Shown: positions 35,814 through 44,148, numbered from the stretch's first letter. The stretch: DNA of 64,000 nucleotides from Solibacillus sp. FSL H8-0538 (GCF_038003525.1 NZ_JBBOPI010000001.1:2223001-2287000), one strand, 5' to 3'. Translations and numbers: made by a program. Notes: a model not told the origin generated them from the letters alone.

Positions 35814-37448
35814 TCAGGCTTTTTTCGCATTAGCCAATGCCTCTTGTAATTGTATTGTATGCAGTACTTTTTGCTCAACTGTCCATTCAAACAGCGTGCT
35901 CATTTCATCAATAACAGCTTCTTTATGCTCCTCTACAAAGGCAATGTTGAAAAATAACGCACCCGTTCGTCGAATAAAGAAGTCTACTGGCTTGGCAACT
36001 GCTTCATAAAAAATACTGTAATAAAGCAGTCCGTAAATAACTGGGGGAAGCGAGCCCTTTGCCTGCTTCATATAGGCATACACTTTGTTCACATTTGTTC
36101 CATAGTGACGAGCAAGCTGTTCAGTTTCTTCAACCGATAACCCAAGCTTTACGCCATTGCCAATTTGCGCCTGCACATAATGATCGAAAAACTTCGATCC
36201 ACTAACATCCCCACCTGAAATCGATAAATGCTTTGTTATACAAGATGTAGACTTTTTCCCGAATTCATTTTGGAGCTGCTTGCATAGTAAGTCAACAATT
36301 TTTTCTGCCATTTTACGGTAACCAGTCAATTTCCCACCTGCAATTGTTATCAGGCCATTTTTCGATTGCCATATTTCATTTTTCCTCGAAATTTCAGACG
36401 GACTTTTGCCATCCACGTGAATAAGTGGACGCACTCCTGCCCAGCCAGATTCTATCTTCAGCCCTTTACTAGCAAGAGACGGGAACATAAAATAAATGGC
36501 ATCAAGCAAATACACGCGCTCCTCTGCCGTAATGTGCATATCCTTTGGGTCCCCTTCATAAAATGTATCCGTCGTGCCTACATACGTTTTGCCGTCACGC
36601 GGGATCGCGAAAACCATACGTCCATCTTGTGTATTAAAGTAAATCGCCTGTTTTAACGGGAAAACCTCTTGGTCAAAAACAAGATGCACACCTTTTGATA
36701 AAATTAACTGTTTTTCAGTCAGCTCTCCAGCCAGTTTGCGCACTTCATCTACCCAGGGACCTGCTGCATTCACTACCTTTTTGGCCTTCACCTTATACGT
36801 TTCACCTGTCAGCTGATCTTCTAACGTTACAGTGAAGGTAAAATTATTGCTACGAATGCTAATTGCTTTTGTGTAATTAAGTGCTATCGCTCCTCGTTCA
36901 GCCGCCGCTTTTATCACCTCAATCGTTAATCGCGCGTCATCTGTTCGGTATTCGACGTACAAACCCCCACCGAGTAAATCTTCTTTTTTTACGAGTGGTT
37001 CACACTTCGCTGTGTCATCCGCTGACAGCATAAAACGACGCTCACTCTTTTTCACACCTGCTAGGATGTCATATATTATTAACCCTAGTGCCGTAAAAAA
37101 CGGACCAAATGTACCTCCTTTATAAAACGGCAGTAGCATTCTTACTGGCGTTGTGACGTGCGGACCATTTTCATATACAATCGCTCGCTCACGTCCAAGC
37201 TCTACCACTTCTTTTATTTGTAGCTGTTTTAAATATCGTAGTCCGCCGTGCACAAGTTTAGTGGAACGACTAGATGTACCTTCTGCAAAATCCTGCATTT
37301 CTACGAGCCCAACTGTTAATCCGCGCGTTACCGCATCGAGTGCAATGCCGACTCCGGTAATACCACCGCCGATAATAAGTAAATCTAGTACACCCTCTTT
37401 TAGCGACTGAGTCATTGGCTCCCTGTCAAATGCTGAAAATGTTTTCAC
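35814..37448 (-). CDS. glpD: Aerobic glycerol-3-phosphate dehydrogenase
   Basis: The protein has 544 residues and is a membrane-associated FAD enzyme. It oxidises glycerol 3-phosphate to dihydroxyacetone phosphate and feeds electrons to quinone. The FAD site LLIIGGGITGVGIALDAVTRGLTVGLVE is N-terminal, followed by EGTSSRSTKLVHGGLRYL and later FDVxP-like YVGTTDTFYEGDP; the C-terminal domain is the alpha-glycerophosphate oxidase type. The order glpD-glpK is reversed relative to B. subtilis (glpFK-glpD). It could use glycerol 3-phosphate from the GDPD enzyme at 20 kb. Confidence 0.95.
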   Translation of the reverse strand: MKTFSAFDREPMTQSLKEGVLDLLIIGGGITGVGIALDAVTRGLTVGLVEMQDFAEGTSSRSTKLVHGGLRYLKQLQIKEVVELGRERAIVYENGPHVTTPVRMLLPFYKGGTFGPFFTALGLIIYDILAGVKKSERRFMLSADDTAKCEPLVKKEDLLGGGLYVEYRTDDARLTIEVIKAAAERGAIALNYTKAISIRSNNFTFTVTLEDQLTGETYKVKAKKVVNAAGPWVDEVRKLAGELTEKQLILSKGVHLVFDQEVFPLKQAIYFNTQDGRMVFAIPRDGKTYVGTTDTFYEGDPKDMHITAEERVYLLDAIYFMFPSLASKGLKIESGWAGVRPLIHVDGKSPSEISRKNEIWQSKNGLITIAGGKLTGYRKMAEKIVDLLCKQLQNEFGKKSTSCITKHLSISGGDVSGSKFFDHYVQAQIGNGVKLGLSVEETEQLARHYGTNVNKVYAYMKQAKGSLPPVIYGLLYYSIFYEAVAKPVDFFIRRTGALFFNIAFVEEHKEAVIDEMSTLFEWTVEQKVLHTIQLQEALANAKKA

Positions 37449-37525
37449 TTAAAGCACTTCCCTTCAATCAAAGTTGCCCACTTTCTTTCCCCAGAAAATA
37501 TGCAAATAAGCATTAAATGAAAAAA

Positions 37526-37552
37526 AGCAGCACTACATGATGTAGTACTGCT
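37526..37552 (-). terminator. Terminator of yqhY
   Basis: On the minus strand AGCAGTACTACA and TGTAGTGCTGCT pair (one mismatch) with a T-run after. It lies 18 nt after the yqhY stop and isolates it from glpD. Confidence 0.8.
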
Positions 37553-37569
37553 CAAGCTGCCACTAAAAA

Positions 37570-37974
37570 TTATTCGCCGTCCTTAGCGTTTTCAAATTGA
37601 ATGCCTGTTATATGGACATTCACTTCACTCGTTTCAATAGCTGTCATATTTAAAATTGCTTGGCGGATCGTTGACTGAATATTTTTCGCCACTTTCGGAA
37701 TCGCAAAACCGTATTTCACTGTGCAGAAAACATCAATTACGATATTTCCTTCTTCAGACATCGCAGATTTGATTCCTTTAGAGTGCACTTTTTTACCAAA
37801 GCGTTCTACAACACCTGATGCAAAATTACCACGAGTTGCTGCAACACCTTCTACTTCAGTTGTTGCGATACCTGCAATTACTTCAATCACTTCAGGTGCC
37901 ACCTCGATTTGACCAAGCTCTTCTTTACCTGATGGTGTTGGTTGTACAAATGATAATGGTTGTTTTTCAGCCAT
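37570..37974 (-). CDS. yqhY: Asp23/Gls24 family protein (YqhY)
   Basis: The protein has 134 residues with the Asp23 domain: GQIEVAPEVIEVIAGIATTEVEGVAA, then VFCTVKYGFAIPKVAKNIQSTIRQAI. In B. subtilis and relatives yqhY is always next to accB-accC and affects acetyl-CoA carboxylase activity, which is consistent with its place here. It lies 204 nt downstream of accC with a terminator between, so it may have its own promoter. Confidence 0.9.
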   Translation of the reverse strand: MAEKQPLSFVQPTPSGKEELGQIEVAPEVIEVIAGIATTEVEGVAATRGNFASGVVERFGKKVHSKGIKSAMSEEGNIVIDVFCTVKYGFAIPKVAKNIQSTIRQAILNMTAIETSEVNVHITGIQFENAKDGE

Positions 37975-38135
37975 TTTCGAACATCCTCTCTTTATGTAAA
38001 CTTGCCTTAAATAGGCATTTCATTTTTCATTATGCTTCCATATAGTATACTACAATTTAAAAAAGTTTGTGCGTTGGGGAATAGCTTTTAGTGAAATAAT
38101 TGTGTTTCTACACAGCAATTTATAAATCGCCAAAA

Positions 38136-38166
38136 AACCCCTTCCCATAGAATAAAGGAAGGGGTT
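38136..38166 (-). terminator. Terminator of accC
   Basis: The arms AACCCCTTCC and GGAAGGGGTT pair. On the minus strand a TTTTTT-containing tail follows (A-run 38132-38137), 13 nt after the accC stop. Confidence 0.8.
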
Positions 38167-38178
38167 ACTAAATAGTAA

Positions 38179-39543
38179 TTATGCTTTTACAGCTGTATTT
38201 AAAATGTCGTTCTCTTCCAGGAATTTCGTATTGAATTTCGCTGATTTAAAGACATCGTTGTTCATTAATGCTTGGTGGAATGGAATTGTTGTGTTAATAC
38301 CAGGTCCAGCTACTTCAAACTCACTAAGCGCACGATTCATTTTTGCGATTGCTTCTTCACGTGTATCTGCATGCACGATCAGCTTCGCTACCATTGAATC
38401 GTAGTATGGTGGAATTGTGTAACCTGCATAAACCGCAGAGTCAATACGTACACCGTAACCACCAGGAACTACATACGTTTCTACCGTACCAGCTGAAGGC
38501 ATGAAGTTTTTATAAGCGTTTTCAGCGTTAATACGGCACTCCATTGCCCAACCATTAATTTTAATATCTTCTTGAGCGAATGGTAATTTCTCACCAGACG
38601 CGATTTTTAATTGTTGTTGCACAAGGTCAACGCCTGTAATCATTTCTGTTACTGGGTGCTCTACTTGAATTCGTGTGTTCATTTCCATGAAGTAGAAACG
38701 ATCTTCCTGGTAATCGTAAATGAACTCGATTGTACCAGCGCCTTCGTAGTTACAAGCTTGTGCTGCTTTCACTGCCGCCGCGCCCATTTCCGCACGACGC
38801 TCTGGGCTTAGTGCTGGAGATGGTGCTTCTTCAACAAGTTTTTGCATACGGCGTTGTACCGTACAGTCACGCTCACCTAAATGAACAACATTGCCATGAC
38901 CATCAGCAAGAACTTGGATTTCACAGTGACGGAAGTACTCGATGAATTTTTCTAAATACACACCAGGGTTGCCAAATGCCGCAGCTGCCTCTTTTTGTGT
39001 AATATCGATGCCTTTTACAAGGTCTTCTTCAGTGCGCGCGACACGGATCCCTTTACCGCCACCACCAGCTGTTGCTTTAATGATAACTGGGTAACCGATT
39101 TTCGCTGCCCATTCTTTACCTGTTTCGATATTAGGAACAATGCCTGTACCTGGAACTAAAGGTACATTTGCTGCTTCCATTGTGTCACGAGCTACATCTT
39201 TAATCCCCATGATTTTGATCGCATCAGATGATGGACCGATAAATTTAATACCTGCATTTTCACAAGCCTCAGCAAATGCTGCGTTTTCAGCTAAGAAGCC
39301 GTAACCAGGGTGAATGCCGTCAACACCTGTTTTTTGTGCAACACCTAACACAGCCGGGAAACTCAAGTAAGAGTCTTTTGATAATTTAGGACCGATGCAA
39401 TATGCTTCGTCCGCTAATTTCACGTGTAATCCTTCTGCGTCCGCTTCTGAATATACTGCTACAGTTTGGATACCTAGTTCTTTACAAGCACGAATAATAC
39501 GTACTGCAATTTCACCACGGTTTGCAATTAATACTTTTTTCAT
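38179..39543 (-). CDS. accC: Acetyl-CoA carboxylase, biotin carboxylase subunit
   Basis: The protein has 454 residues with an ATP-grasp fold. KKVLIANRGEIAVRIIRACKELG starts the biotin carboxylase N-domain, the ATP-binding GGGGKGIRVA is at about 165, then the catalytic region FMEMNTRIQVEHPVTE. It carboxylates the biotin on AccB for fatty acid synthesis. The start is ATG 39543 with AAGGGGTG 9 nt upstream; an in-frame GTG within that site is rejected. As the only biotin carboxylase here, it might also serve PccB (inference). Confidence 0.95.
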   Translation of the reverse strand: MKKVLIANRGEIAVRIIRACKELGIQTVAVYSEADAEGLHVKLADEAYCIGPKLSKDSYLSFPAVLGVAQKTGVDGIHPGYGFLAENAAFAEACENAGIKFIGPSSDAIKIMGIKDVARDTMEAANVPLVPGTGIVPNIETGKEWAAKIGYPVIIKATAGGGGKGIRVARTEEDLVKGIDITQKEAAAAFGNPGVYLEKFIEYFRHCEIQVLADGHGNVVHLGERDCTVQRRMQKLVEEAPSPALSPERRAEMGAAAVKAAQACNYEGAGTIEFIYDYQEDRFYFMEMNTRIQVEHPVTEMITGVDLVQQQLKIASGEKLPFAQEDIKINGWAMECRINAENAYKNFMPSAGTVETYVVPGGYGVRIDSAVYAGYTIPPYYDSMVAKLIVHADTREEAIAKMNRALSEFEVAGPGINTTIPFHQALMNNDVFKSAKFNTKFLEENDILNTAVKA

Positions 39544-39558
39544 TGTTGTAAGCACCCC

Positions 39559-40047
39559 TTACTCAGCTTTTACTAGGAATAATGGTTGACCATATTCTAC
39601 TAGTTGGCCATCTTTCACAAGTACTTCAACGATTTCCCCTTTGATTTCAGCTTCAATCTCGTTGAATAATTTCATTGCTTCAACGATACATACGATCGAT
39701 TCGTCGCCCACTTTATCGCCAACTTGAACGAATACTGGTGAATCTGGGTTTGGAGCTGCATAGAAAGTTCCTACCATTGGTGATGTGATTTTATGTAGTG
39801 ATGCATCTTCAGCTACAGGTACTGCTGGTGCCACCTCTACTTTAACTGGTGCCGCAACTACTGGAGCTGTTGGAGCCGCTTGTTGTACTACAGGTGCAAT
39901 AACTTCTTTTTTCGGTGCTACAACTTCAGTTGCTCCGCCGTTCTTTTTAAGTTTAACTTTAGCGCCGTCTGCTTCGTATACGAACTCGTCTATTGAAGAA
40001 GCATCTACTAATTTAATAATTTCACGAATTTCTTGGATTTTGAACAT
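39559..40047 (-). CDS. accB: Biotin carboxyl carrier protein of acetyl-CoA carboxylase
   Basis: The protein has 162 residues. The N-terminal part (about 1-35) is followed by a flexible Ala/Pro/Val-rich linker (about 45-80) and the biotinyl domain. The biotin lysine is Lys126 in EAMKL, and the thumb loop is seen in [15 protein letters not shown]. It carries carboxybiotin between AccC and the carboxyltransferase. It lies 15 nt before accC in one operon. Confidence 0.96.
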   Translation of the reverse strand: MFKIQEIREIIKLVDASSIDEFVYEADGAKVKLKKNGGATEVVAPKKEVIAPVVQQAAPTAPVVAAPVKVEVAPAVPVAEDASLHKITSPMVGTFYAAPNPDSPVFVQVGDKVGDESIVCIVEAMKLFNEIEAEIKGEIVEVLVKDGQLVEYGQPLFLVKAE

Positions 40048-40245
40048 TATTATCTCTCCCTTATGCGTAATAATTCACTACAGATTCTATTTTATATTTT
40101 ATTGGGGCATTTTGAAATAGATATTTTGAAAATCAAAAAAAATACACATAATTCAGAACATAATATCGATAAGTGAATGAAATTCGTGAAATACTGCTAT
40201 ACAACACAATTATTAACTATTTCCCTATTATGAAACACTTTCAAA

Positions 40246-40782
40246 TTAATACATGGATTGAATATCCACCGATACTTGAATTTTTTCATCTAATTCCGAT
40301 TTGACGAGATAAACAATTTCATTCGCCTGCTCTTTTGACATTTCATCTGACATAACCGTTACGGCTACCTTTTCTTCCTCGATACGGACCAATGCATCTG
40401 TATAGCCAACGGACTTGATGAGCATTTCTAACATAGCTTCCGAAGATTCTGTCTTAATGAGTGCGTCCATTTCATTAAATGCTTCACTTTTTTCTTCAGC
40501 TGTGTGTTGCTCTGACGCAATTTTTTGTGTTAGTTGTTCGCGTAATTGACTACGTTTGTTGCTTAACTCTAGGCGCATCTCTTGGAACAGATCGCTTTCA
40601 GAGTTAACCGTTGTTGTCTGTTCATCATCAACACCGAAAATTTGTGTTTCATTAAGTGTGTCATCTGTAAAGATCGTTAAAATGTTTGCTCCGCGATCCA
40701 CTTCAAATACATAATACACAGAAATTACAGCTACTAAACTAAATAATGTTAGTAACCAAACTGTTTTTTTCTTCACCTTCAT
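40246..40782 (-). CDS. spoIIIAH: Stage III sporulation protein AH
   Basis: The protein has 178 residues (about 218 in B. subtilis). One membrane helix near residue 8-26 (VWLLTLFSLVAVISVYYVF) is followed by a long Glu/Gln-rich helical region. The YscJ/EscJ-like C-terminal domain (DALVRIEEEKVAVTVMS...VYLVKSELDEKIQVSVDIQ) comes last. SpoIIIAH in the mother cell binds forespore SpoIIQ across the septum to form the feeding channel. The start overlaps the spoIIIAG stop by 4 nt. Confidence 0.88.
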   Translation of the reverse strand: MKVKKKTVWLLTLFSLVAVISVYYVFEVDRGANILTIFTDDTLNETQIFGVDDEQTTTVNSESDLFQEMRLELSNKRSQLREQLTQKIASEQHTAEEKSEAFNEMDALIKTESSEAMLEMLIKSVGYTDALVRIEEEKVAVTVMSDEMSKEQANEIVYLVKSELDEKIQVSVDIQSMY

Positions 40783-41180
40783 GATTTGTCCTCCTTTTTT
40801 TGCATCGGTACAATGACAATTCGGTGTTGCGGTAATTGCATTACACTACTCACACTGTCTTTCAGTAATTGTTTAATCGCTGGATTTGATGCGCCTTCCG
40901 CGACAATTAATACACCCGTAATCCCTGCTTCGCCTCCTGCAGAACGAAAATAGTTACTCAGCATAAACTGTTCCTCGCCCACTAACTCTCCGTAATGAAA
41001 ATAGACCGTTACTTGTCCCACCTGATGAATTTCCTGTAACACCTGTGCCAATTGTTGCTCCGATGTTACGCTACCTGCTTGACTATCAGATGATGTTGAT
41101 GTCCACATACTATAAGCTATGACCACAATCATTACAGCTAGAATTAAAAGAAGAGGACGACCTGCTCGCTTCTTTTCCAC
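40779..41180 (-). CDS. spoIIIAG: Stage III sporulation protein AG, short form
   Basis: The protein has 133 residues from GTG 41180, against about 229 in B. subtilis. A basic start (VEKKRAGRP) precedes one membrane helix (LLLILAVMIVVIAYSMW). The ring-building domain is reduced: QVTVYFHYGELV..., then AGITGVLIVAEGASNPAIKQLLKDSVSSVMQLPQHRIVIVPM, the conserved C-terminal part. The frame is open further upstream (from a stop near 41225) but has no ATG/GTG/TTG, and the ribosome site GGAAGGGGG lies 16 nt away. The start is therefore uncertain. Confidence 0.8.
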   Translation of the reverse strand: MEKKRAGRPLLLILAVMIVVIAYSMWTSTSSDSQAGSVTSEQQLAQVLQEIHQVGQVTVYFHYGELVGEEQFMLSNYFRSAGGEAGITGVLIVAEGASNPAIKQLLKDSVSSVMQLPQHRIVIVPMQKKEDKS

Positions 41181-41244
41181 ATATTCGCGTAATGCGCCCC
41201 CTTCCGAATTGATTTCAACATAGTGTATGAAGCACTTCTAAGCA

Positions 41245-41379
41245 TTATGCGAAAGTATTTAGCACGAGCCCGTATAAGGTTAGAAACAACGCAAGCTTCA
41301 CATACACAATGAACTCTTTTTCATCTGCTAACACTAGTAGACAGCTCCCAAGTAAAATTAGCATCATTATTAACTTCAA
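41245..41379 (-). CDS. spoIIIAF: Vestigial SpoIIIAF-like membrane peptide
   Basis: It has 44 residues starting at TTG 41379, which overlaps the spoIIIAE stop (TTGA). It is preceded by GGGGGTGGG. Two short membrane helices (LIMMLILLGSCLLVL and VKLALFLTLYGLVLN) separated by ADEKEF resemble the N-terminal membrane hairpin of SpoIIIAF, which is about 206 residues in B. subtilis. The soluble C-terminal domain is missing. The name rests on position and topology only. Confidence 0.5.
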   Translation of the reverse strand: MKLIMMLILLGSCLLVLADEKEFIVYVKLALFLTLYGLVLNTFA

Positions 41380-42287
41380 TAGCTCTTGCCCACCCCCAGT
41401 TGAATAATAATCACACAAATCAAGACAATAAAGACTATTGCAAAGCCTAGTAAAAACCCAATCGCGCAAAGTACAAACAGCGTTTTCCCAACATCATCAA
41501 AAAGCCCGCTTATTCTTCCATTTGTAAATGGTTCTGTCAGTGCACCGAGTAGTTTAAATGTTAATGCATGAATTAACAGCGTACCTGCTGGATAAAAGGC
41601 CGCTGCCCAAACTGCAGACAAAAATGAAAGGCCAAAAATTGTCGTTGCCGTTGATTGGTATTTATTAAACAGTGAGAAGCCTTCTACAATAAGTCCACCA
41701 ATCAGCGGAATATTTTGCTCAATTAATTTTTTTATAGGGGATTTAATGGCATCATTTAATTGAAAAAAAGCAATTCCTGAAAAGGACAAAATGGCAGTTA
41801 ACGCAAGGACAGATGCGATTACCATACTCAATACAGACGCACGGAGTAGATCGCTGGCCTTCGAAAAAGAAATAGCTGGTAAAATACGCGTTGCACCATC
41901 TAAAAAAAGTGCAATAAGTAGCGCGGGTATCAATACTTTTGTACATATAAATAACAATAACTGCATCACCGATAGCACAATTGGATTCCATGCTAGTAAG
42001 GAAAAGACAGCTTGTACAGCAAGAAGCATCGTTGACAAAATGGGCATGAGCGCTGCAAAAAATCCTTGTAGCACTGTAATCAACTGCCCCATTACAACAA
42101 ATGCCTCAACAATCCTTTCCGCAAATGTAGCAATGAAAATCAGGATAAACAGCTGTTCAAGCAACTTTTGCTCATCAGGTAAAAACGCTTGTAAGATGAG
42201 AAAGAGAAGCACATACAAAACTGCTAGAACAATGGCAAATAGCGCGGATGATAAAGGCGCTGCAAAAATGGTTGTTAGCTGCGTCAT
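41376..42287 (-). CDS. spoIIIAE: Stage III sporulation protein AE, N-terminally short
   Basis: The protein has 303 residues from ATG 42287 (or 310 from TTG 42308). It is a polytopic membrane protein with about eight helices. The family core ILQGFFAALMPILSTML, LIEQNIPLIGGLIVEGFSLF and AAAFYPAGTLLIHAL is present. B. subtilis SpoIIIAE is about 400 residues with a signal peptide and an extracytoplasmic N-terminal segment, and about 90 residues of that are absent. It overlaps or abuts spoIIIAD. It is thought to be part of the mother-cell feeding-channel base. Confidence 0.88.
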   Translation of the reverse strand: MTQLTTIFAAPLSSALFAIVLAVLYVLLFLILQAFLPDEQKLLEQLFILIFIATFAERIVEAFVVMGQLITVLQGFFAALMPILSTMLLAVQAVFSLLAWNPIVLSVMQLLLFICTKVLIPALLIALFLDGATRILPAISFSKASDLLRASVLSMVIASVLALTAILSFSGIAFFQLNDAIKSPIKKLIEQNIPLIGGLIVEGFSLFNKYQSTATTIFGLSFLSAVWAAAFYPAGTLLIHALTFKLLGALTEPFTNGRISGLFDDVGKTLFVLCAIGFLLGFAIVFIVLICVIIIQLGVGKSY

Positions 42288-42291
42288 AGCA

Positions 42292-42669
42292 TCACTGTAG
42301 CCTTTCAAACAATGACATTAACTGCCGGAATACCGGCGTAAGCTGTAGTAACCAAAACGACAACAACGTGATACGAACAGAAGTTTTCACGAGCTCAGCA
42401 ATGGCATCGTAATCCTGCTCTTCAAATAGCATTGAAAAGTGTTGTCCAAGTAGAAGCAGGAGTGCGGTAAAAATTAATTCTGTCCCATATGGAAGATCGG
42501 TAATTAGCTGCTGTAGCCCTGTTAAAAATGGGATAAGCTGCTGTAACACAACAGCTTGAAATAAGATGAAAAAGAAAATTACCATTAGGAGCGGGTGAAG
42601 CTTGCCAACAGATTCTTTTAATAGCATTAGCAACAATAGAAAGATGACGGCAAAAAAAAGGAAAATCAT
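42292..42669 (-). CDS. spoIIIAD: Stage III sporulation protein AD
   Basis: The protein has 125 residues with three to four membrane helices (FLFFAVIFLLLLMLL, PLLMVIFFFILFQAVVL and ELIFTALLLLLGQHFSMLF). It matches the SpoIIIAC/AD family in length and order. Its ATG follows the spoIIIAC stop without a gap. Sequence is diverged; position between AC and AE gives most of the confidence. Confidence 0.8.
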   Translation of the reverse strand: MIFLFFAVIFLLLLMLLKESVGKLHPLLMVIFFFILFQAVVLQQLIPFLTGLQQLITDLPYGTELIFTALLLLLGQHFSMLFEEQDYDAIAELVKTSVRITLLSFWLLQLTPVFRQLMSLFERLQ

Positions 42670-42879
42670 TTAACTAGACGCGGTAAGCCATTGAAAAAAC
42701 ACTAGAATTTCCCCAAAAAACAAGCGTAAAAATCGAATCAGCTCTGCCGTCATATAGAGATACGCTATAAAAAAGAGAAAGAAGGAAAATTCTTTTTTTC
42801 CTGTTTGTTCAAAAAAAACATGTAGGAGTGCAATAACCAGTCCAACCCCCGCTACCCGTAGCACATCTTGCAGTTCCAC
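42670..42879 (-). CDS. spoIIIAC: Stage III sporulation protein AC
   Basis: The protein has 69 residues with two membrane helices (VAGVGLVIALLHVFF and FSFFLFFIAYLYMTAELI). The length matches SpoIIIAC (68 residues in B. subtilis), and EQTGKKEF is the family loop. The start is GTG 42879 after AAAGGGGGG. It is now the first gene of the operon: spoIIIAA and spoIIIAB, normally upstream, are not here. Instead repeat B1 begins about 80 nt upstream. CATATATT (minus strand, 42906-42913) resembles a sigma-E -10 box, but no -35 was found. Confidence 0.82.
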   Translation of the reverse strand: MELQDVLRVAGVGLVIALLHVFFEQTGKKEFSFFLFFIAYLYMTAELIRFLRLFFGEILVFFQWLTASS

Positions 42880-42960
42880 AAGCAGTGCCCCCCTTTCCGT
42901 ACGCTAATATATGCAGTAGTGGCTTTTTTCAGCACTTGAAACTTCATACGTTCACGTAAG

Positions 42961-43085
42961 AAAAGCGCATTCGCGCCCGTTTGCACGCGGGCAAGCTGCT
43001 TGCGAGCCCGAAGCGAAAGTAAACGCCCCACCACTTTCGCCGAGGGATCGAAGCGACCTCGAGCGTGCGGCGCTAATGCCTAGAC
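42961..43085 (+). repeat. Family B GC-rich palindromic repeat, copy B1
   Basis: It shares with copy B2, in the same orientation, GAGCCCGAAG, CGAGGGATCGAAGCGACC, TCGAG, GGCGCT and CCTAGAC. Nested inverted repeats (GCGCCCG...CGGGC, GAAAGT...ACTTTC, GAGG...CCTC) could form a large multi-arm structure. GC content is far above the surroundings. Similar elements are common in Bacillaceae genomes, from general knowledge. Confidence 0.8.
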
Positions 43086-43091
43086 ATTATC

Positions 43092-43200
43092 AAAAAGTTA
43101 TACTTTCTTATCGTGTTAGAAAGACACAACTCGCCCAAAATAGGGCGAGTTGATGTCCTTACTTATGTGGATGGGAAAGTTATACTTTCTTATCCACTAA
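43092..43200 (+). repeat. Family A interspersed repeat, copy A5 (best preserved)
   Basis: Hairpin 1 (43123-43157) pairs GACACAACTCGCCC with GGGCGAGTTGATGTC. Hairpin 2 (43167-43197) pairs GTGGATGGGAAAGT with ACTTTCTTATCCAC, with two G-T wobbles, around TAT. An extra partial hairpin 2 right side (AAGTTATACTTTCTTATC) stands just upstream at 43095, like a half-duplicated unit. Confidence 0.85.
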
Positions 43201-43283
43201 AAAAGAGTAGGCAATTGCCTGCTCTTTGTATAAATCGAATACTCATTATTGGACAATTAACTCCCCTCACTCACTTTCCTATT

Positions 43284-43292
43284 TGCTATAAT
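43284..43292 (+). promoter_or_regulatory. Extended -10 promoter of the PCYCGC lipoprotein gene
   Basis: TGCTATAAT is an extended -10 element (TGnTATAAT), 25 nt before the start codon. No good -35 is present at the usual distance. Confidence 0.5.
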
Positions 43293-43316
43293 AACGATGA
43301 ATGGAGTGATAAAACG

Positions 43317-43802
43317 ATGAAGAAATTTTCAATAACGGTGATTTTACTCTTGGTACTAAGTGCATGTGGGCAGGAAACTGTAACTCACCAACATGAAGAG
43401 AAAGAAGCTGTACAAAGCCATGTTTCTGGCGATATTCAAGAAGTAACAACAGGCCCAGAAATTTTGCCTAGCTTTTTAGACGATAAGAATGAAACAATAC
43501 GCCTGTCGTATCAAGTAGCAGCAAATTATTCAGATGTATTAGAATGGGTGCCTTGTTACTGTGGCTGTGGGGATTCTGTAGGACACCGCAATAATTTAAA
43601 TTGCTTTATTCAGGAACGTCACGCGGACGGCACTATTACATGGGATGATCATGGAACACGTTGCAATGTATGCATAGAAATAGCCATACAAGCTGCTCAA
43701 ATGTCAAAAGACGGCGTAGAGTTGAAAGACATTCGTGAAAAAATTGATTCAATGTACAAAGAGGGCTATGCAACGCCAACTAATACTGAAATGCCCGCAT
43801 AA
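43317..43802 (+). CDS. PCYCGC-motif lipoprotein
   Basis: The protein has 161 residues. A lipoprotein signal peptide (KKFSITVILLLVLSAC, lipobox LSAC, lipidated Cys about residue 16-17) is followed by a short His/Glu-rich linker. The domain has PCYCGCGDSVGHRNNLNCF, then CNVCIEIAIQA, with five to six conserved cysteines that could bind metal or form disulfides. The family's role is not established. The start is ATG 43317 after ATGGAGTGAT; the same frame stays open back through repeat A5, but that extension is rejected. It is bracketed by direct repeats B1 and B2, with its own promoter and terminator. Confidence 0.85.
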   Translation: MKKFSITVILLLVLSACGQETVTHQHEEKEAVQSHVSGDIQEVTTGPEILPSFLDDKNETIRLSYQVAANYSDVLEWVPCYCGCGDSVGHRNNLNCFIQERHADGTITWDDHGTRCNVCIEIAIQAAQMSKDGVELKDIREKIDSMYKEGYATPTNTEMPA

Positions 43803-43805
43803 GAA

Positions 43806-43927
43806 CAAAAGCGCTAAAGCGCCTGCTTAGCCCCGACAAGCGCTGGAGAGCCCGAAGTGAAGGCACTCTCTTCGCCTTCACCCGAGGGATCGAAGCGACC
43901 TCGAGGGGCTGGCGCTTTAGCCTAGAC
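43806..43927 (+). repeat. Family B GC-rich palindromic repeat, copy B2
   Basis: The outer pairing joins GCTAAAGCGCC to GGCGCTTTAGC. Inner arms pair AGCCCC with GGGGCT, GTGAAGG with CCTTCAC, and GAGG with CCTC. It ends CCTAGAC like B1. It begins four bases after the lipoprotein stop codon. Confidence 0.85.
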
Positions 43928-43993
43928 GTAGCATTTACTTTTTTGAAAGTTATCCACATGGCGAAAATATATAATTTCCTTAACAAAAATAAG

Positions 43994-44028
43994 GCATGTG
44001 AACGTTCGCTGCAACGTCGTTCACATGC
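43994..44028 (+). terminator. Terminator of the lipoprotein gene
   Basis: GCATGTGAACG and CGTTCACATGC pair perfectly, followed by TTTTT, downstream of repeat B2. Confidence 0.8.
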
Positions 44029-44148
44029 TTTTTAAATCTTCTAATAGAAGAACATTACTATATAGCTCGTATACTCTTCTAAGATCAATTCGCCTCCTCC
44101 CTTACCTATAAACCATAGCTACCCTATATCTCGTTGTTAATAAACGAA

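Noticed and set aside
42852-43034. 60-codon frame upstream of spoIIIAC that might be a spoIIIAB remnant
   Set aside because: Its residues are basic and match the reading of repeat B1; the helical and membrane pattern of SpoIIIAB is absent in all frames.
43113-43316. N-terminal extension of the PCYCGC lipoprotein through repeat A5
   Set aside because: The lipoprotein signal peptide must be N-terminal, and ATG 43317 has its own ribosome site and promoter. The open extension is chance.
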